The position numbers were made by a program, and so were the translations under genes. 64,000 bases of DNA, taken from the NCBI GenBank assembly GCA_947624995.1, contig CANQMS010000001.1, forward strand, positions 62,001 through 126,000. Reading direction: 5' to 3'. Shown here piece after piece: positions 16,938 through 25,287 of the stretch. How positions within the stretch are numbered: position 1 is the first letter of the stretch; every line of letters begins with the position of its first letter. Source of the DNA: an uncultured Clostridia bacterium. Lineage in GTDB: Bacteria; Bacillota; Clostridia; Oscillospirales; CAG-272. Under the pieces are notes generated by a model. That model did not search any database, was not told the DNA's origin, and saw only the letters and a program-made list of their open reading frames with translations.

Positions 16938-16968
16938 AAAAGCTTTTGATTCAAGTATTTTAAATAAA

Positions 16969-18645
16969 TCAGAACAGTCCTGTGATCCTGCCCGTGTCGT
17001 CGACGTCGATCCGCTCTGCCGCGGGGGACTTCGGCAGTCCCGGCATCGTGAGTATGTCGCCGGTGAGAACGACGATGAATCCCGCGCCTGCGGAGACCTT
17101 TACATTCTTTACCGTTACGGTGAAATGCTCCGGCGCGCCGAGCTTCGTCGGATCATCCGAGAAGCTGTACTGCGTCTTGGCGATGCAGACGGGCAGCCCG
17201 CCGAAGCCGAGCCTTGTGAGCTCGTCTATCTGCTTTTTCGCCGCCGGCATTATGCTGACACCGTCTCCGCCGTATATGCGCTTAACGACCGTTTCGATCT
17301 TTTCTTCGATGCTCGCGTCGAGCTCGTAGGAATATGTGAAATTGCCGCTCTCTTCCTCGCAAAGGCGAACGACCTCACGCGCGAGGTCTTCCCCTCCGGC
17401 GCCTCCGCGTTCCCACACGGTGGAGAGGACCGCGTTGACGCCGAGCTCCGCGCACTTCTTTATTATAAACTCGATCTCCGCGTCAGTGTCCGTCGGGAAG
17501 CGGTTGACGGCGACGACGCACGGCAAATGATACACGTTCTTTATATTGGAAACGTGGCGCAGAAGATTCGGTATTCCCCTTTCGAGCGCGCCTATGTCCT
17601 CATTGGCAAGCTCCGTCTTTGCAAGCCCGCCGTGCATCTTGAGCGCGCGGACCGTCGCAACGACGACGACGGCGTCCGGCGTGAGCCCTGCCGCGCGGCA
17701 CTTGATGTCGAGGAATTTCTCGGCTCCGAGGTCAGCGCCGAACCCCGCCTCGGTCACGGTATAGTCTCCGAGCTTCAGCGCCGTCTTCGTCGCGATGACG
17801 GAGTTGCATCCGTGCGCGATATTCGCGAACGGTCCGCCGTGAACGAACGCGGGCGTTCCTTCGAGCGTCTGGACAAGATTCGGTTTTACAGCGTCGCGCA
17901 AAAGCGCCGTCATCGCGCCGACAGCGTGCAGATCCCCCGCAGTTACGGGCTCGCCGCCGTATGTATAAGCGACGATCATGCGGGAGAGGCGCGCCTTCAG
18001 GTCGGAGATGGAGCTGCAAAGGCAGAACACAGCCATGATCTCCGTCGCGACGGTTATATCGAATCCGTCCTCGCGCGGCATCCCGTTTGCCTTTCCGCCG
18101 AGACCGTCAACGATGAAGCGGAGCTGCCTGTCGTTCATATCGACGCATCTCTTCCACGTTATGCGGCGCGGATCTATACCGAGCGCGTTGCCCTGCTGGA
18201 TATGGTTGTCTATCATCGCGGCGAGCAGATTGTTTGCCGCGCCTATGGCATGGAAATCGCCTGTAAAGTGCAGGTTGATATCCTCCATCGGGACGACCTG
18301 CGCGTATCCGCCGCCGGCGGCGCCGCCCTTTACGCCGAAGACCGGACCGAGAGACGGCTCCCGCAGCGCGACCGTCACGTTTTTGCCGATGCGGCGAAGA
18401 CCGTCGGAAAGACCGATCGTCGTCGTTGTCTTCCCCTCTCCGGCAGGAGTCGGAGTTATAGCCGTTACGAGGACGAGGTGTCCGTTCTTTTTGTCGGTGC
18501 GGTTCATGATATCCGTCGATACCTTTGCCTTGTATCTACCGTACTGCTCGATTTCGTCCGGTGAGATCCCCGCTGCCTCTGCGACCTCCGTAATGGGCTT
18601 CATCACACATTCCTGCGCGATCTCGATGTCTGTCTTGTAAGCCAT
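16969..18645 (-). CDS. fhs: Formate--tetrahydrofolate ligase
   Basis: The protein has 558 aa, the usual size. It joins formate to tetrahydrofolate using ATP, giving 10-formyl-THF for one-carbon metabolism and, in acetogens, the Wood-Ljungdahl methyl branch. Diagnostic segments are [16 protein letters not shown] (nucleotide-binding loop, about residue 65-80), [22 protein letters not shown] and the [14 protein letters not shown] stretch. The ATG at 18645 is preceded by AAAGGTG; the GTG nine bases further upstream is a poorer choice. It follows the phosphodiesterase gene by 45 nt and is probably co-transcribed with it. No THF riboswitch fits in the short gap. Confidence 0.97.
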   Translation of the reverse strand: MAYKTDIEIAQECVMKPITEVAEAAGISPDEIEQYGRYKAKVSTDIMNRTDKKNGHLVLVTAITPTPAGEGKTTTTIGLSDGLRRIGKNVTVALREPSLGPVFGVKGGAAGGGYAQVVPMEDINLHFTGDFHAIGAANNLLAAMIDNHIQQGNALGIDPRRITWKRCVDMNDRQLRFIVDGLGGKANGMPREDGFDITVATEIMAVFCLCSSISDLKARLSRMIVAYTYGGEPVTAGDLHAVGAMTALLRDAVKPNLVQTLEGTPAFVHGGPFANIAHGCNSVIATKTALKLGDYTVTEAGFGADLGAEKFLDIKCRAAGLTPDAVVVVATVRALKMHGGLAKTELANEDIGALERGIPNLLRHVSNIKNVYHLPCVVAVNRFPTDTDAEIEFIIKKCAELGVNAVLSTVWERGGAGGEDLAREVVRLCEEESGNFTYSYELDASIEEKIETVVKRIYGGDGVSIMPAAKKQIDELTRLGFGGLPVCIAKTQYSFSDDPTKLGAPEHFTVTVKNVKVSAGAGFIVVLTGDILTMPGLPKSPAAERIDVDDTGRITGLF

Positions 18646-18690
18646 TGTTTTCACCTTTCGTTGCCTCAGTATTTTTATCTTTGTCGCGCA

Positions 18691-19230
18691 TCAGAGCGCG
18701 TATTCCATGTAGGTCACCCCGTCAAGCTTGCGCCAGACAAAGCCGCTTTCGGTGAGCATCATATATCCGCGCGGTGAGTTCCCCTTCGGTATCGACACAG
18801 AGCCGGGATTCATGTATATGAAATCGCCGTGGTCGACGCATTTCGGTATGTGCGTGTGACCGGTCAGGAGTATGTCGCCGTTTTTGTGCGGCGGCGGCGA
18901 GTCCTCGCAGGCGTGATGACCGTGCGTCGCATATATGAGCCTGTCCCCGGCGAAAAGCATTACGGATTCCGCCGTGATCGGGAAATCGAGCACCATGCCG
19001 TCGACCTCCGAGTCGCAGTTGCCGCGAACGCACACTATGTCGTCCTTCATCTCGTTCAGGAGCCTGATGACGCCTGCCGGGTCATAGCAGCGGCGTGGGT
19101 TGCGCGGTCCGTGATAAAGAATGTCACCGAGAAGAAGCAGTCTGTCGGCGTGTTCACGCGCGTATGCGTCGAGCAGGAGTCCACAATATTTTGCCGAGCC
19201 GTGTATGTCGGATGCGATCATTAACTTCAT
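18691..19230 (-). CDS. Metallophosphoesterase, YfcE/MJ0936 family
   Basis: The protein has 179 aa. The calcineurin-like metal site motifs appear in order: SDIHG, LLLLGDILYHGP, VRGNCD and LLTGHTHIP. These are typical of the YfcE/MJ0936 phosphodiesterases that hydrolyse phosphodiesters with Mn; the natural substrate is usually unknown. The ATG at 19230 has GGGGTGAG upstream, and a GTG nine bases earlier is an alternative start. The gene is first in a two-gene unit with fhs, read from the promoter at 19249-19277. Confidence 0.92.
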   Translation of the reverse strand: MKLMIASDIHGSAKYCGLLLDAYAREHADRLLLLGDILYHGPRNPRRCYDPAGVIRLLNEMKDDIVCVRGNCDSEVDGMVLDFPITAESVMLFAGDRLIYATHGHHACEDSPPPHKNGDILLTGHTHIPKCVDHGDFIYMNPGSVSIPKGNSPRGYMMLTESGFVWRKLDGVTYMEYAL

Positions 19231-19248
19231 TTTTCTCACCCCAACTGT

Positions 19249-19277
19249 ATAATATCATAAACCGTCGATTCCTGCAA
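19249..19277 (-). promoter_or_regulatory. sigma-A promoter of the phosphodiesterase-fhs unit
   Basis: On the minus strand TTGCAG (19272-19277) and TATTAT (19249-19254) have a 17-nt spacer, about 20 nt upstream of the ATG at 19230. Confidence 0.6.
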
Positions 19278-19290
19278 GCACATTTCAGAT

Positions 19291-19320
19291 GAAAAGAGCG
19301 CCGATATCGGCGCTCTTTTC
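19291..19320 (-). terminator. Terminator formed by a 30-nt perfect palindrome
   Basis: GAAAAGAGCGCCGAT and its exact reverse complement abut with no spacer. On RNA the centre opens as a loop and the 3' arm ends in CTCTTTTC. It lies downstream of the coat-protein stop (19339) and just upstream of the next promoter. The A-rich 5' arm makes it able to work in both directions. Confidence 0.7.
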
Positions 19321-19338
19321 GTCATTATATAAAATTTT

Positions 19339-19794
19339 TCACGCCTGCATGCTGTTGGCTTTCATATAATCGTATATGAGCTTGCCGTGGTTCTGCTCCT
19401 GCCCCTGTATCGTATTCAGGCATGTGCGCGCGCTCTCGTCGTCAAATTCGAAAACGCACGTATCGTAAAGGTGCGAGGCGTGCTTCTCCGCCGTCAGAAG
19501 ATCGGTGCAGAGGTAGCAGTCATTCTGCTTTTCGGGCGTCTCCGTCATGTTGTACGTAGACTTGAACGTCGGCGCATACTGTCCGCCGCCGTTGTTCTGC
19601 GGAGGCACAGTCCCGTTCTGCATATCCGTTATCATCGAAAGATGCGTTCTTTCCATCTTCGCGATCTCGGAAAAGAGGTTTTTGAGCTGAGGATCTTTTG
19701 AACAGTCCGCGTGGCGGGTGTATTTGTCGACGCAGAGCTTTTCCTGATTGGAAAGGTCCTTCAAAAGTTCGACTTCTTTTTGTGTGAGCTGCAT
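19339..19794 (-). CDS. CotF-like spore coat protein (ferritin-like helical fold)
   Basis: The protein has 151 aa. The ATG at 19794 has GCAGGAGAA upstream; the longer frame to 19962 overlaps the divergent gene and is rejected. The sequence is helical, with an N-terminal pair of helices (QKEVELLKDLSNQEKLC, then LKNLFSEIAKMERTHLSMI), a Gly/Asn/Gln-rich loop (NNGGGQYAP) and a second pair (DLLTAEKHASHLYDTCVFE, LNTIQGQEQNHGKLIYDYM). This is the coat F / DUF3231-like arrangement found in Clostridia coat proteins, with regular Glu and His positions reminiscent of ferritin-like metal sites. It is divergent from a small plus-strand protein of related kind. Confidence 0.8.
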   Translation of the reverse strand: MQLTQKEVELLKDLSNQEKLCVDKYTRHADCSKDPQLKNLFSEIAKMERTHLSMITDMQNGTVPPQNNGGGQYAPTFKSTYNMTETPEKQNDCYLCTDLLTAEKHASHLYDTCVFEFDDESARTCLNTIQGQEQNHGKLIYDYMKANSMQA

Positions 19795-19933
19795 TTTTGG
19801 TTTCTCCTGCTTTTCTTTATTCCGGCAGAGCCCGAAAAGGCGTGCCTTCGATAAATATTGTGTGCAGAATTTAACATAACTATTCGGGCAGAAGACGCGG
19901 AATACTAAAAGAAAAAACGAGGTTTTAAAGCAT

Positions 19934-20152
19934 ATGAGCGAAAAAGAACTGCACAACGTCACGATAACGACGCGCGACAGGCTGATGCTCGCGTGGCAGA
20001 ACTCGATGGAGCTGACGCGCGATTTCGAAACTTATTCAAAAGAGACGGGCGACGAGCGCGTCTCGGTCATGTTCGCCGCCTTCGCGGAGGATGAGGGAAA
20101 ACACGCCGCAAAGCTGCTCGGTCTGCTCGACGAATACGATACCTTCGCCTGA
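19934..20152 (+). CDS. Small ferritin-like helical protein
   Basis: The protein has 72 aa. Two amphipathic helices carry acidic and His residues (AWQNSMELTRDFETYSKE; AAFAEDEGKHAAKLLGLLDEYD), as in half of a four-helix ferritin-like bundle, so it would have to dimerise or pair with a partner. The divergent coat-like gene (start 19794) is the obvious candidate partner, and the two share a 139-bp promoter region. A weak GAGG precedes the ATG. A terminator follows at 20184-20218. Function not known. Confidence 0.75.
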   Translation: MSEKELHNVTITTRDRLMLAWQNSMELTRDFETYSKETGDERVSVMFAAFAEDEGKHAAKLLGLLDEYDTFA

Positions 20153-20183
20153 ACGGGACCGATCAATGAGACAGGTCCTAAGG

Positions 20184-20218
20184 ATGCGCGGCGCCCGCAC
20201 GGGTGCCGCGCATTTTTT
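20184..20218 (+). terminator. Rho-independent terminator after the small ferritin-like gene
   Basis: ATGCGCGGC pairs with GCCGCGCAT, with further pairs inside, and is followed by TTTTTT (20213-20218). It also separates this gene from the spoIIIA operon. Confidence 0.85.
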
Positions 20219-20271
20219 ACATGAACGCCGACCCGAATCATAAAGCGGACACGCACTCATATACATATACC

Positions 20272-21144
20272 ATGAAAGCCACAAACGAAAAAAACAACAA
20301 AGACGCGGCGGGGACCGTATTCTCCGTGCTGCCGGAACGCATAGTTTCAGCCGTCATGCGCGCCCTCGAAAGCTCAGCTGCCGCGCCGGAGGATGTGACA
20401 GAGATCCGTCTGCGGCGCGCCGGGCGCTCTTATATCACCTCCGCCGGGCGCCATATCCCGATCGCAGGGGGGCTCGGCGGGCAGGCGTTCGACGACATGT
20501 TCTTCGAGCTCATCGGAGGCTCTCTCTACGCGCACGCCGAGACGATACGCGAGGGATATATCAGTGTCGGCGGCATACGGTGCGGCGTCTCGGGCAGGGC
20601 GGTGATGAAAAACGGGGGTGTCTGTGAGGTCGCGGACATCAGCTCCGTCACCGTCAGGATCCCGCGCGACTTTCCCGGCTGCTCGGAACGCGTTTTTGAG
20701 CTGATCGACGGGGAGGTTCTTTCGGGAGCGCTGATCTATTCCCCGCCGGGCGGCGGGAAAACGACGCTTTTACGGGACCTGATCGGAAAGCTCTCCGCCG
20801 CCGACAGGCAGTTTGCCGTGATCGACGCGCGGCGCGAGCTCGGGGCTGCGTGCGCGGGCGGCTCCGCGGATGTGCTCACCGATTATCCCAAAAGCAGCGG
20901 GATCGTCTGCGCCGTCCGCTCACTGTGCCCCGAGATCATTATCTGTGACGAGCTTTCCGGCGATGACGACTCGGACGCCGCGCTTTACGCATATTCGTGC
21001 GGTGTGCCGATCGTAGCGACCGCGCACGCGAAAACGCTTGCGGGACTGAGGGCGCGCGGCGGGCTCCGGACGCTGATCGACAGCGGCGTATTTCCCCACA
21101 TCGTCGGCATCGACCACGGCTTCCGCCTCAATATACATTCATGA
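20272..21144 (+). CDS. spoIIIAA: Stage III sporulation protein AA (SpoIIIAA), AAA-type ATPase
   Basis: The protein has 290 aa from the ATG at 20272. An ATG at 20221 is an alternative, but it sits right at the end of the terminator; neither has a clear ribosome binding site. SpoIIIAA is the mother-cell ATPase of the SpoIIIA-SpoIIQ channel that links mother cell and forespore, related to secretion ATPases. The Walker A loop YSPPGGGKTTLL is at about residues 156-167, and a Walker B-like IIICDELS follows near residue 220. The C-terminus (FPHIVGIDHGFRLNI) is typical. It overlaps spoIIIAB by ATGA. Known regulation of the operon is by sigma-E; I could not identify a sigma-E promoter with confidence. 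Confidence 0.95.
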   Translation: MKATNEKNNKDAAGTVFSVLPERIVSAVMRALESSAAAPEDVTEIRLRRAGRSYITSAGRHIPIAGGLGGQAFDDMFFELIGGSLYAHAETIREGYISVGGIRCGVSGRAVMKNGGVCEVADISSVTVRIPRDFPGCSERVFELIDGEVLSGALIYSPPGGGKTTLLRDLIGKLSAADRQFAVIDARRELGAACAGGSADVLTDYPKSSGIVCAVRSLCPEIIICDELSGDDDSDAALYAYSCGVPIVATAHAKTLAGLRARGGLRTLIDSGVFPHIVGIDHGFRLNIHS

Positions 21145-21632
21145 GCGCCGTATTTCTTTGCAAGGCGGCGGGAGCCCTGCTCGTGATCTTTTCCGGCTTC
21201 TGCATATCGCGGGGGTACGGCAGGGCGGTCGCGGACGAAATACGCGCCGCAAAGGATGCGGAAATGCTTGTCCGCCACATTGGTGAGTGCATCACGTACC
21301 GCGGCGACGGGATCCGGGAAATATTCGGCTCATACAGAGGCTCATTTGACGGGACCGCGGAGCTCTGGCGGCGCGCGGCGGAGTGCGGTCTTTCGTCTGC
21401 CTTATCATCCGTTCAGGCACCATTCGATCCTGAAACGCACGCGATCCTCACGGAATTTGCCGCCTCACTCGGGCGCGGGTACCGCGAACCGCAGGCGGAG
21501 CTCTGCCGTGCCGTATCCGCAAAGCTCGCCTCACACATCCAAAGGCTCGAAGCGTCAAAAAAGGACAGGCTCCGCGTCGGATCCGCGATCCTCGTCTTTG
21601 TTTTTCTTTCGCTCGTGATCCTTATGATTTAA
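21141..21632 (+). CDS. spoIIIAB: Stage III sporulation protein AB
   Basis: The protein has 163 aa. It begins at the ATG that overlaps the spoIIIAA stop. A membrane segment at the N-terminus (FLCKAAGALLVIFSGFCIS) and one at the very C-terminus (ILVFVFLSLVILMI) flank a helical domain. This matches SpoIIIAB, which resembles the GspF inner-membrane platform of type II secretion systems. The Gln/Glu-rich region YREPQAELCRAVSAKL before the last membrane segment is usual for the family. Confidence 0.95.
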   Translation: MSAVFLCKAAGALLVIFSGFCISRGYGRAVADEIRAAKDAEMLVRHIGECITYRGDGIREIFGSYRGSFDGTAELWRRAAECGLSSALSSVQAPFDPETHAILTEFAASLGRGYREPQAELCRAVSAKLASHIQRLEASKKDRLRVGSAILVFVFLSLVILMI

Positions 21633-21651
21633 AAAAGAAAAGGAGTTTTCA

Positions 21652-21849
21652 TTGACGGACGTTTCTCTTTTGCTCAAAATAGCAGGCATCGGCATGATCG
21701 CCGCAGTGATCTGCCAGATCCTTTCAAAGTCCGGTCGCGACGAGCAGGCAACGCTCGTGTCTGTCGCCGGGATAATAATCGTGCTCACAATGCTTGCCGA
21801 CAGGCTCGGCGGTCTTTTTGACTCGCTGCGGAGCATATTCGGGCTCTGA
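21652..21849 (+). CDS. spoIIIAC: Stage III sporulation protein AC
   Basis: The protein has 65 aa and two membrane segments. It starts at TTG (21652) with AAAAGGAG six bases upstream; no ATG or GTG is available in range. The motif LSKSGRDEQATLVSVAG between the segments is the SpoIIIAC hallmark. It is part of the membrane core of the feeding channel, next to SpoIIIAD. Confidence 0.95.
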   Translation: MTDVSLLLKIAGIGMIAAVICQILSKSGRDEQATLVSVAGIIIVLTMLADRLGGLFDSLRSIFGL

Positions 21850-21852
21850 ATC

Positions 21853-22230
21853 ATGATCAGGTTTATCGGGATCGCGCTTTTATGCGCGGCGGCGACCGTG
21901 TTTCTGCACGGGACCGGCAGCGCCGTTGCGAAATTTCTTCCGATCGCCGGCGGGGTGCTGATTCTCGCTTTTGCGTTTTCCTCCCTCGGCGGATCGGTCT
22001 CGGCGATCGGAGAGCTTGCGTCGGGAACGGCAGTCTCGGAATATACCGGCACGCTGATCCGCGCGCTCGGGATAGGTTACGTGTCGGAGCTGACTGCCGA
22101 CGTCTGCCGGACCTGCGGCGCCGAGACTGCGGGCAACTCGATCCTCACGCTCGGCAAGGCGGAGCTTGCGGTTCTTGCGTGCCCCCTGCTGCTGAAGCTG
22201 CTCGGCACGGCATCGTCGCTGATATCATGA
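21853..22230 (+). CDS. spoIIIAD: Stage III sporulation protein AD
   Basis: The protein has 125 aa with four hydrophobic segments. It starts three bases after the spoIIIAC stop. The segment IGYVSELTADVCRTCGAETAG followed by LGKAELAVLACPLLLKLL is typical of SpoIIIAD. SpoIIIAC and SpoIIIAD look like a split pair of one fold. It overlaps spoIIIAE by ATGA. Confidence 0.95.
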   Translation: MIRFIGIALLCAAATVFLHGTGSAVAKFLPIAGGVLILAFAFSSLGGSVSAIGELASGTAVSEYTGTLIRALGIGYVSELTADVCRTCGAETAGNSILTLGKAELAVLACPLLLKLLGTASSLIS

Positions 22231-23342
22231 AAAAAGCTGCCGTTTACACTGCCGTGCTTGTCATTATGGCGGCGCTGCTTTCCGTGACGGTTTTCGGAGA
22301 AGAAGGCGTGATGGACGGGCTCGACGGAAAGCTGCCGGAGGAGGTGATCCCGCTTTTGCCGGACGGGATCGGCGAGGCATCCGCGTCCGAGATATCGCAG
22401 CTCACCGGCGCAGATTACATCTTCGGCGTCATCGGGAAGCTGCTGCGCGAGGCGCTCTTCCCTGCCGCGGGATTTCTTTCGGTCCTGCTCGGCACGGTGC
22501 TCATTTCTTCGGCTGTATCTTTAATGTCAAAGGACATATCCGGCGGCAGGATCGCATCGTCCGTCTCGATGATAACGACGCTCTCTCTCGCAGTCTACAT
22601 CGGCGGTGTCGAGGAACGTCTCGTCGGTGAGATCTGCGCGTTTGCGGACAGCGTATCAGCCTTTTGCGGAGCGATGGTGCCGATAACGGCGGGGCTGCTT
22701 TCCGCATCGTCAAACACCGCGGGCGCCGCCGTTACCTCGTCGGGGCTTTTGTTTTTCTCGTCCGCCGTTGAATATGCGGCAGCGTATATCTTTATACCGC
22801 TGTTCCGTTTCGGGCTCGCGCTCACCGTTATTTCTTCCGTTTCCGGTCCGGAATCGGGAGCCGGCAGCGTCTGCTCTGTCATAAACAAAGCGTTTACATG
22901 GCTGCTCGCCGGAGCCGCGGCGATTTTTTCGACGGTTCTGTCATATCAGACGGAGCTTGCAGCCGCGGCTGATACGGCAGCGGCGCGCGGCGTCAAATAC
23001 GCAGTCGGAAGCGCGATCCCCATCGTCGGCGGCGCGCTCGGTGACGCTGTCAGGACAGCGGCCGCCGGGCTCTCCGTCATCAAAAGCGGCGCCGGGACCG
23101 TCGGTATCGTCGTCCTCATCCTTTTGACGCTTCCCCTTCTGATATCGCTTTCCTATACTTCGCTTTCGCTCGCGGCAGCGTCGTTCGCCGCGTCCATGCT
23201 CGGCTGCGGGCGAGAGGCGTCGCTGTTCGGCGAGCTCCGCTCGTTGACAGGATTCGGTATCGCGCTCGTTTCGTTCATCTCGTTCGTTTTTATCTTCGCG
23301 CTGGCGCTCTTCATGAAAACGGCGCCCGCGATCGGCATATGA
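22227..23342 (+). CDS. spoIIIAE: Stage III sporulation protein AE, multi-pass membrane protein
   Basis: The protein has 371 aa. The ATG at 22227 overlaps the spoIIIAD stop; the longer open frame into spoIIIAD is a shadow. A signal-like N-terminus (MKKAAVYTAVLVIMAALL) is followed by about 70 soluble residues and then seven to eight membrane segments. The segments SFCGAMVPITAGLLSAS and VIKSGAGTVG are characteristic. It is the largest channel component of the operon. Confidence 0.95.
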   Translation: MKKAAVYTAVLVIMAALLSVTVFGEEGVMDGLDGKLPEEVIPLLPDGIGEASASEISQLTGADYIFGVIGKLLREALFPAAGFLSVLLGTVLISSAVSLMSKDISGGRIASSVSMITTLSLAVYIGGVEERLVGEICAFADSVSAFCGAMVPITAGLLSASSNTAGAAVTSSGLLFFSSAVEYAAAYIFIPLFRFGLALTVISSVSGPESGAGSVCSVINKAFTWLLAGAAAIFSTVLSYQTELAAAADTAAARGVKYAVGSAIPIVGGALGDAVRTAAAGLSVIKSGAGTVGIVVLILLTLPLLISLSYTSLSLAAASFAASMLGCGREASLFGELRSLTGFGIALVSFISFVFIFALALFMKTAPAIGI

Positions 23343-23830
23343 GCGCGTATCTGACCGCCGTGCTTGCCTGCGCGGCGGTGACGGCGCTCGCAAACCTTCT
23401 CGCGCCCGAGAGCGACAAGCTCGGAAAATACATAAAATACATCTCCGGGCTCACGGCGCTGTGCGTCATAGCGTCGCCTCTGCTTTCGCTGAAGGATCAG
23501 TCATTCAGCCTGCCCGAGCCTAACACGGCGGAAACGGGGGCAACGGAGACAGGCGGCTACGGATACGACATGGAAGAAGCGGTCTTAAAAGAAGCGGAAA
23601 GAATGCTCGGAGAAGAGATAAAAAGCTGCTTTCTGACGGAACTCGGAATTAAAGCGGAGGACGCCGACGTCAAGGTGGAGCTCGACGGAGGCGATCCCGC
23701 AAACGTAAAAGTCCGCTCTGTAACGGTAACACTGCGCCGGTCTGCCGTATGGCAGGACGGAAATGAGATAGAGCGTATCGTAAAGCGGACACTAGGCAAA
23801 GAAACGGAGGTCAAAACGGTCTATGAGTAA
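23339..23830 (+). CDS. spoIIIAF: Stage III sporulation protein AF
   Basis: The protein has 163 aa. Two N-terminal membrane segments (MSAYLTAVLACAAVTALANLL and YISGLTALCVIASPLLSL) are followed by an extracytoplasmic domain ending in the ring-building-like fold seen in SpoIIIAF/AG/AH. It starts within the spoIIIAE stop (ATGA) and overlaps spoIIIAG by 8 nt. Confidence 0.93.
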   Translation: MSAYLTAVLACAAVTALANLLAPESDKLGKYIKYISGLTALCVIASPLLSLKDQSFSLPEPNTAETGATETGGYGYDMEEAVLKEAERMLGEEIKSCFLTELGIKAEDADVKVELDGGDPANVKVRSVTVTLRRSAVWQDGNEIERIVKRTLGKETEVKTVYE

Positions 23831-24314
23831 CGGCGGGATATTCTCTTTCATAAAAAATTATCAGAAGAAAACTGCTATCGCGGCGCTCGCCGCGGTGGGC
23901 TTGATCCTTCTCGTCGTAGGCGCACTTTCTGGACAGAAAAAGACGTCGTCATCAAAAGAGACGGATGGCTCGGATGCGGCAGACTACGCACGGTCTCTCG
24001 AAGAGCGGATATCGGAGCTCTGCGAAGAGGTCGAGGGGGTGTCCGACGTATCTGTGCTTCTTACGCTCGACGGCGGCACGGAGCACGTTTACGCAGAAAA
24101 CACGTCCGGCGGCGGGGACAGCTATGTAATAATAAGCGTCGGCGGCGAAGAAAAAACGGTGCTCGTCCGCGATATATATTCGTCGGTGCGCGGGATCGCG
24201 GTCGTCTGCCGCGGCGGCGACGATATAGCCGTAAGGCGGAAGCTGTCCGAGCTTTTGTCATGCGCCCTTGGGGTGCCGCTCTCGAAAATCTCGGTAGCCG
24301 GCGCGGGAAAATAG
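23823..24314 (+). CDS. spoIIIAG: Stage III sporulation protein AG
   Basis: The protein has 163 aa. One membrane segment (about residues 19-37, IAALAAVGLILLVVGALSG) anchors an outer domain that in known homologues forms a large ring between the two sporulation membranes. The motifs YARSLEERISELCEEVEGVSDVSVLLTLD and VRGIAVVCRGGDDIAVRRKLSELL are typical. It is somewhat short compared with Bacillus SpoIIIAG (about 229 aa) because the inserted beta-region is smaller. Confidence 0.95.
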   Translation: MSNGGIFSFIKNYQKKTAIAALAAVGLILLVVGALSGQKKTSSSKETDGSDAADYARSLEERISELCEEVEGVSDVSVLLTLDGGTEHVYAENTSGGGDSYVIISVGGEEKTVLVRDIYSSVRGIAVVCRGGDDIAVRRKLSELLSCALGVPLSKISVAGAGK

Positions 24315-24374
24315 TAATAGTTCGGCGGACGCCGACATATATTTCATACTACATAGGTAAAACGGAGGTTTTAA

Positions 24375-25013
24375 ATGATGAAAATAAGAGAGAAACTGGC
24401 GGGTCTTCACATCAAGGAGAAATGCGTCGCCTTCAAGGAAAAGGCAGTGAAAACGATACGGCGTATCGGCGCAAAAAACATGATAATCGCGTGCGCCGTC
24501 CTCGTCTGCGGTGTCGCAATAATGCTGAACTTTATCCTTGCCGGCACGAGTCCGAAAAAAAATACGGGTTACAGCATCGACCCCGATTACTACGCGGCTC
24601 TGCTCGAAGCTAAGGACACCTCGGACGAAACGACGGCAGGCGGCGCGTCCGATCAGGCATCGGCGCGGGACAAATACTTTGATACGGCAGCGTATAACCG
24701 CGACCGTGCGCGCGACGAAGCGATAGAGGTCCTCTCTACCGTCGTTGACAACGAAACGGCGCTCGATGAGATACGCGAGCAAGCGGGCGCGGATATTTCG
24801 GCGATCGCCGCCAGCATTTCAGCGGAAGCGAATATAGAAGAGCTCGTAAAGGCAAAGGGCTTTGAGGACTGCGTTGCGATAATAAGCGGCGACAGCATAA
24901 GCGTTATCGTAAAGACAGACGGTCTGTTGCCGAACGAGGTGGCACAGATCACCGAGATCGTCTACGAGCAGTCCGGAATTCTTCCCACGAACCTCAATAT
25001 AGTTGAAAAATAA
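24375..25013 (+). CDS. spoIIIAH: Stage III sporulation protein AH
   Basis: The protein has 212 aa. GGAGG at 24364-24368 suits the ATG at 24375. One membrane segment (about residues 35-56) is followed by a linker and an outer ring domain of the YscJ/FliF type (IEELVKAKGFEDCVAIISGDSISVIV). In Bacillus SpoIIIAH binds SpoIIQ from the forespore side; SpoIIQ is not in this window. It is the last gene of the operon, which ends in a hairpin and a strong terminator. Confidence 0.95.
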   Translation: MMKIREKLAGLHIKEKCVAFKEKAVKTIRRIGAKNMIIACAVLVCGVAIMLNFILAGTSPKKNTGYSIDPDYYAALLEAKDTSDETTAGGASDQASARDKYFDTAAYNRDRARDEAIEVLSTVVDNETALDEIREQAGADISAIAASISAEANIEELVKAKGFEDCVAIISGDSISVIVKTDGLLPNEVAQITEIVYEQSGILPTNLNIVEK

Positions 25014-25057
25014 GTTATACATATGTGTAACTTCGTGAAGTTTTACATATGACTAAC
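25013..25057. repeat. Long imperfect hairpin directly after the spoIIIAH stop
   Basis: GTTATACATATGTGTAACTTC (25013-25033) and GAAGTTTTACATATGACTAAC (25037-25057) are imperfect reverse complements over 21 bp. The left arm is itself nearly palindromic (GTTATACATATGTGTAAC). It precedes the terminator and may protect the transcript 3' end. Confidence 0.65.
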
Positions 25058-25095
25058 AAAATCCTGCCGGAGAAAAAGCCCCGGCAGGATTTTTT
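25058..25095 (+). terminator. Rho-independent terminator of the spoIIIA operon
   Basis: AAAATCCTGCCGG pairs with CCGGCAGGATTTT across a 10-nt loop and ends in TTTTTT. The A-run on the 5' side means it may also stop transcripts of the minus-strand operon that converges here. Confidence 0.88.
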
Positions 25096-25113
25096 GTATA
25101 TTGAGGCAGTGCG

Positions 25114-25266
25114 TCATTTAGGTCTTTTCTTTATAAGCAGTATCAGCACCGTTACAAGAACTACGGCTAAAACGGCACATCCGACGGCTAAAAATACTCC
25201 GTAATCATTTAAGAACATTTCGGTCGGGTCGACTATAACGTCGAGCGGCAACATTTTGTCTGTCAT
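25114..25266 (-). CDS. 50-aa single-pass membrane protein, unknown
   Basis: This small gene reads MTDKMLPLDVIVDPTEMFLN, then DYGVFL, one hydrophobic segment (about residues 25-45, AVGCAVLAVVLVTVLILLI) and the basic end KKRPK, followed by TGA. An excellent ribosome binding site (AAAGGGGGG) precedes the ATG at 25266. It follows the 113-aa membrane protein by 21 nt and ends the MFS operon. The likely topology is N-terminus outside, C-terminus in the cytoplasm, by the positive-inside rule. No family recognised. Confidence 0.75.
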   Translation of the reverse strand: MTDKMLPLDVIVDPTEMFLNDYGVFLAVGCAVLAVVLVTVLILLIKKRPK

Positions 25267-25287
25267 TGTATCCCCCCTTTGTTTTTA

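Noticed and set aside
17125..18564. 479-aa open frame on the plus strand
   Set aside because: It is antisense to fhs, whose sequence is strongly conserved; no start signal.
20203..20271. Longer SpoIIIAA start at a GTG at 20203 or the ATG at 20221
   Set aside because: The GTG lies inside the terminator hairpin of the upstream gene; the ATG is at its edge and lacks a ribosome binding site. 20272 is preferred, with some doubt.
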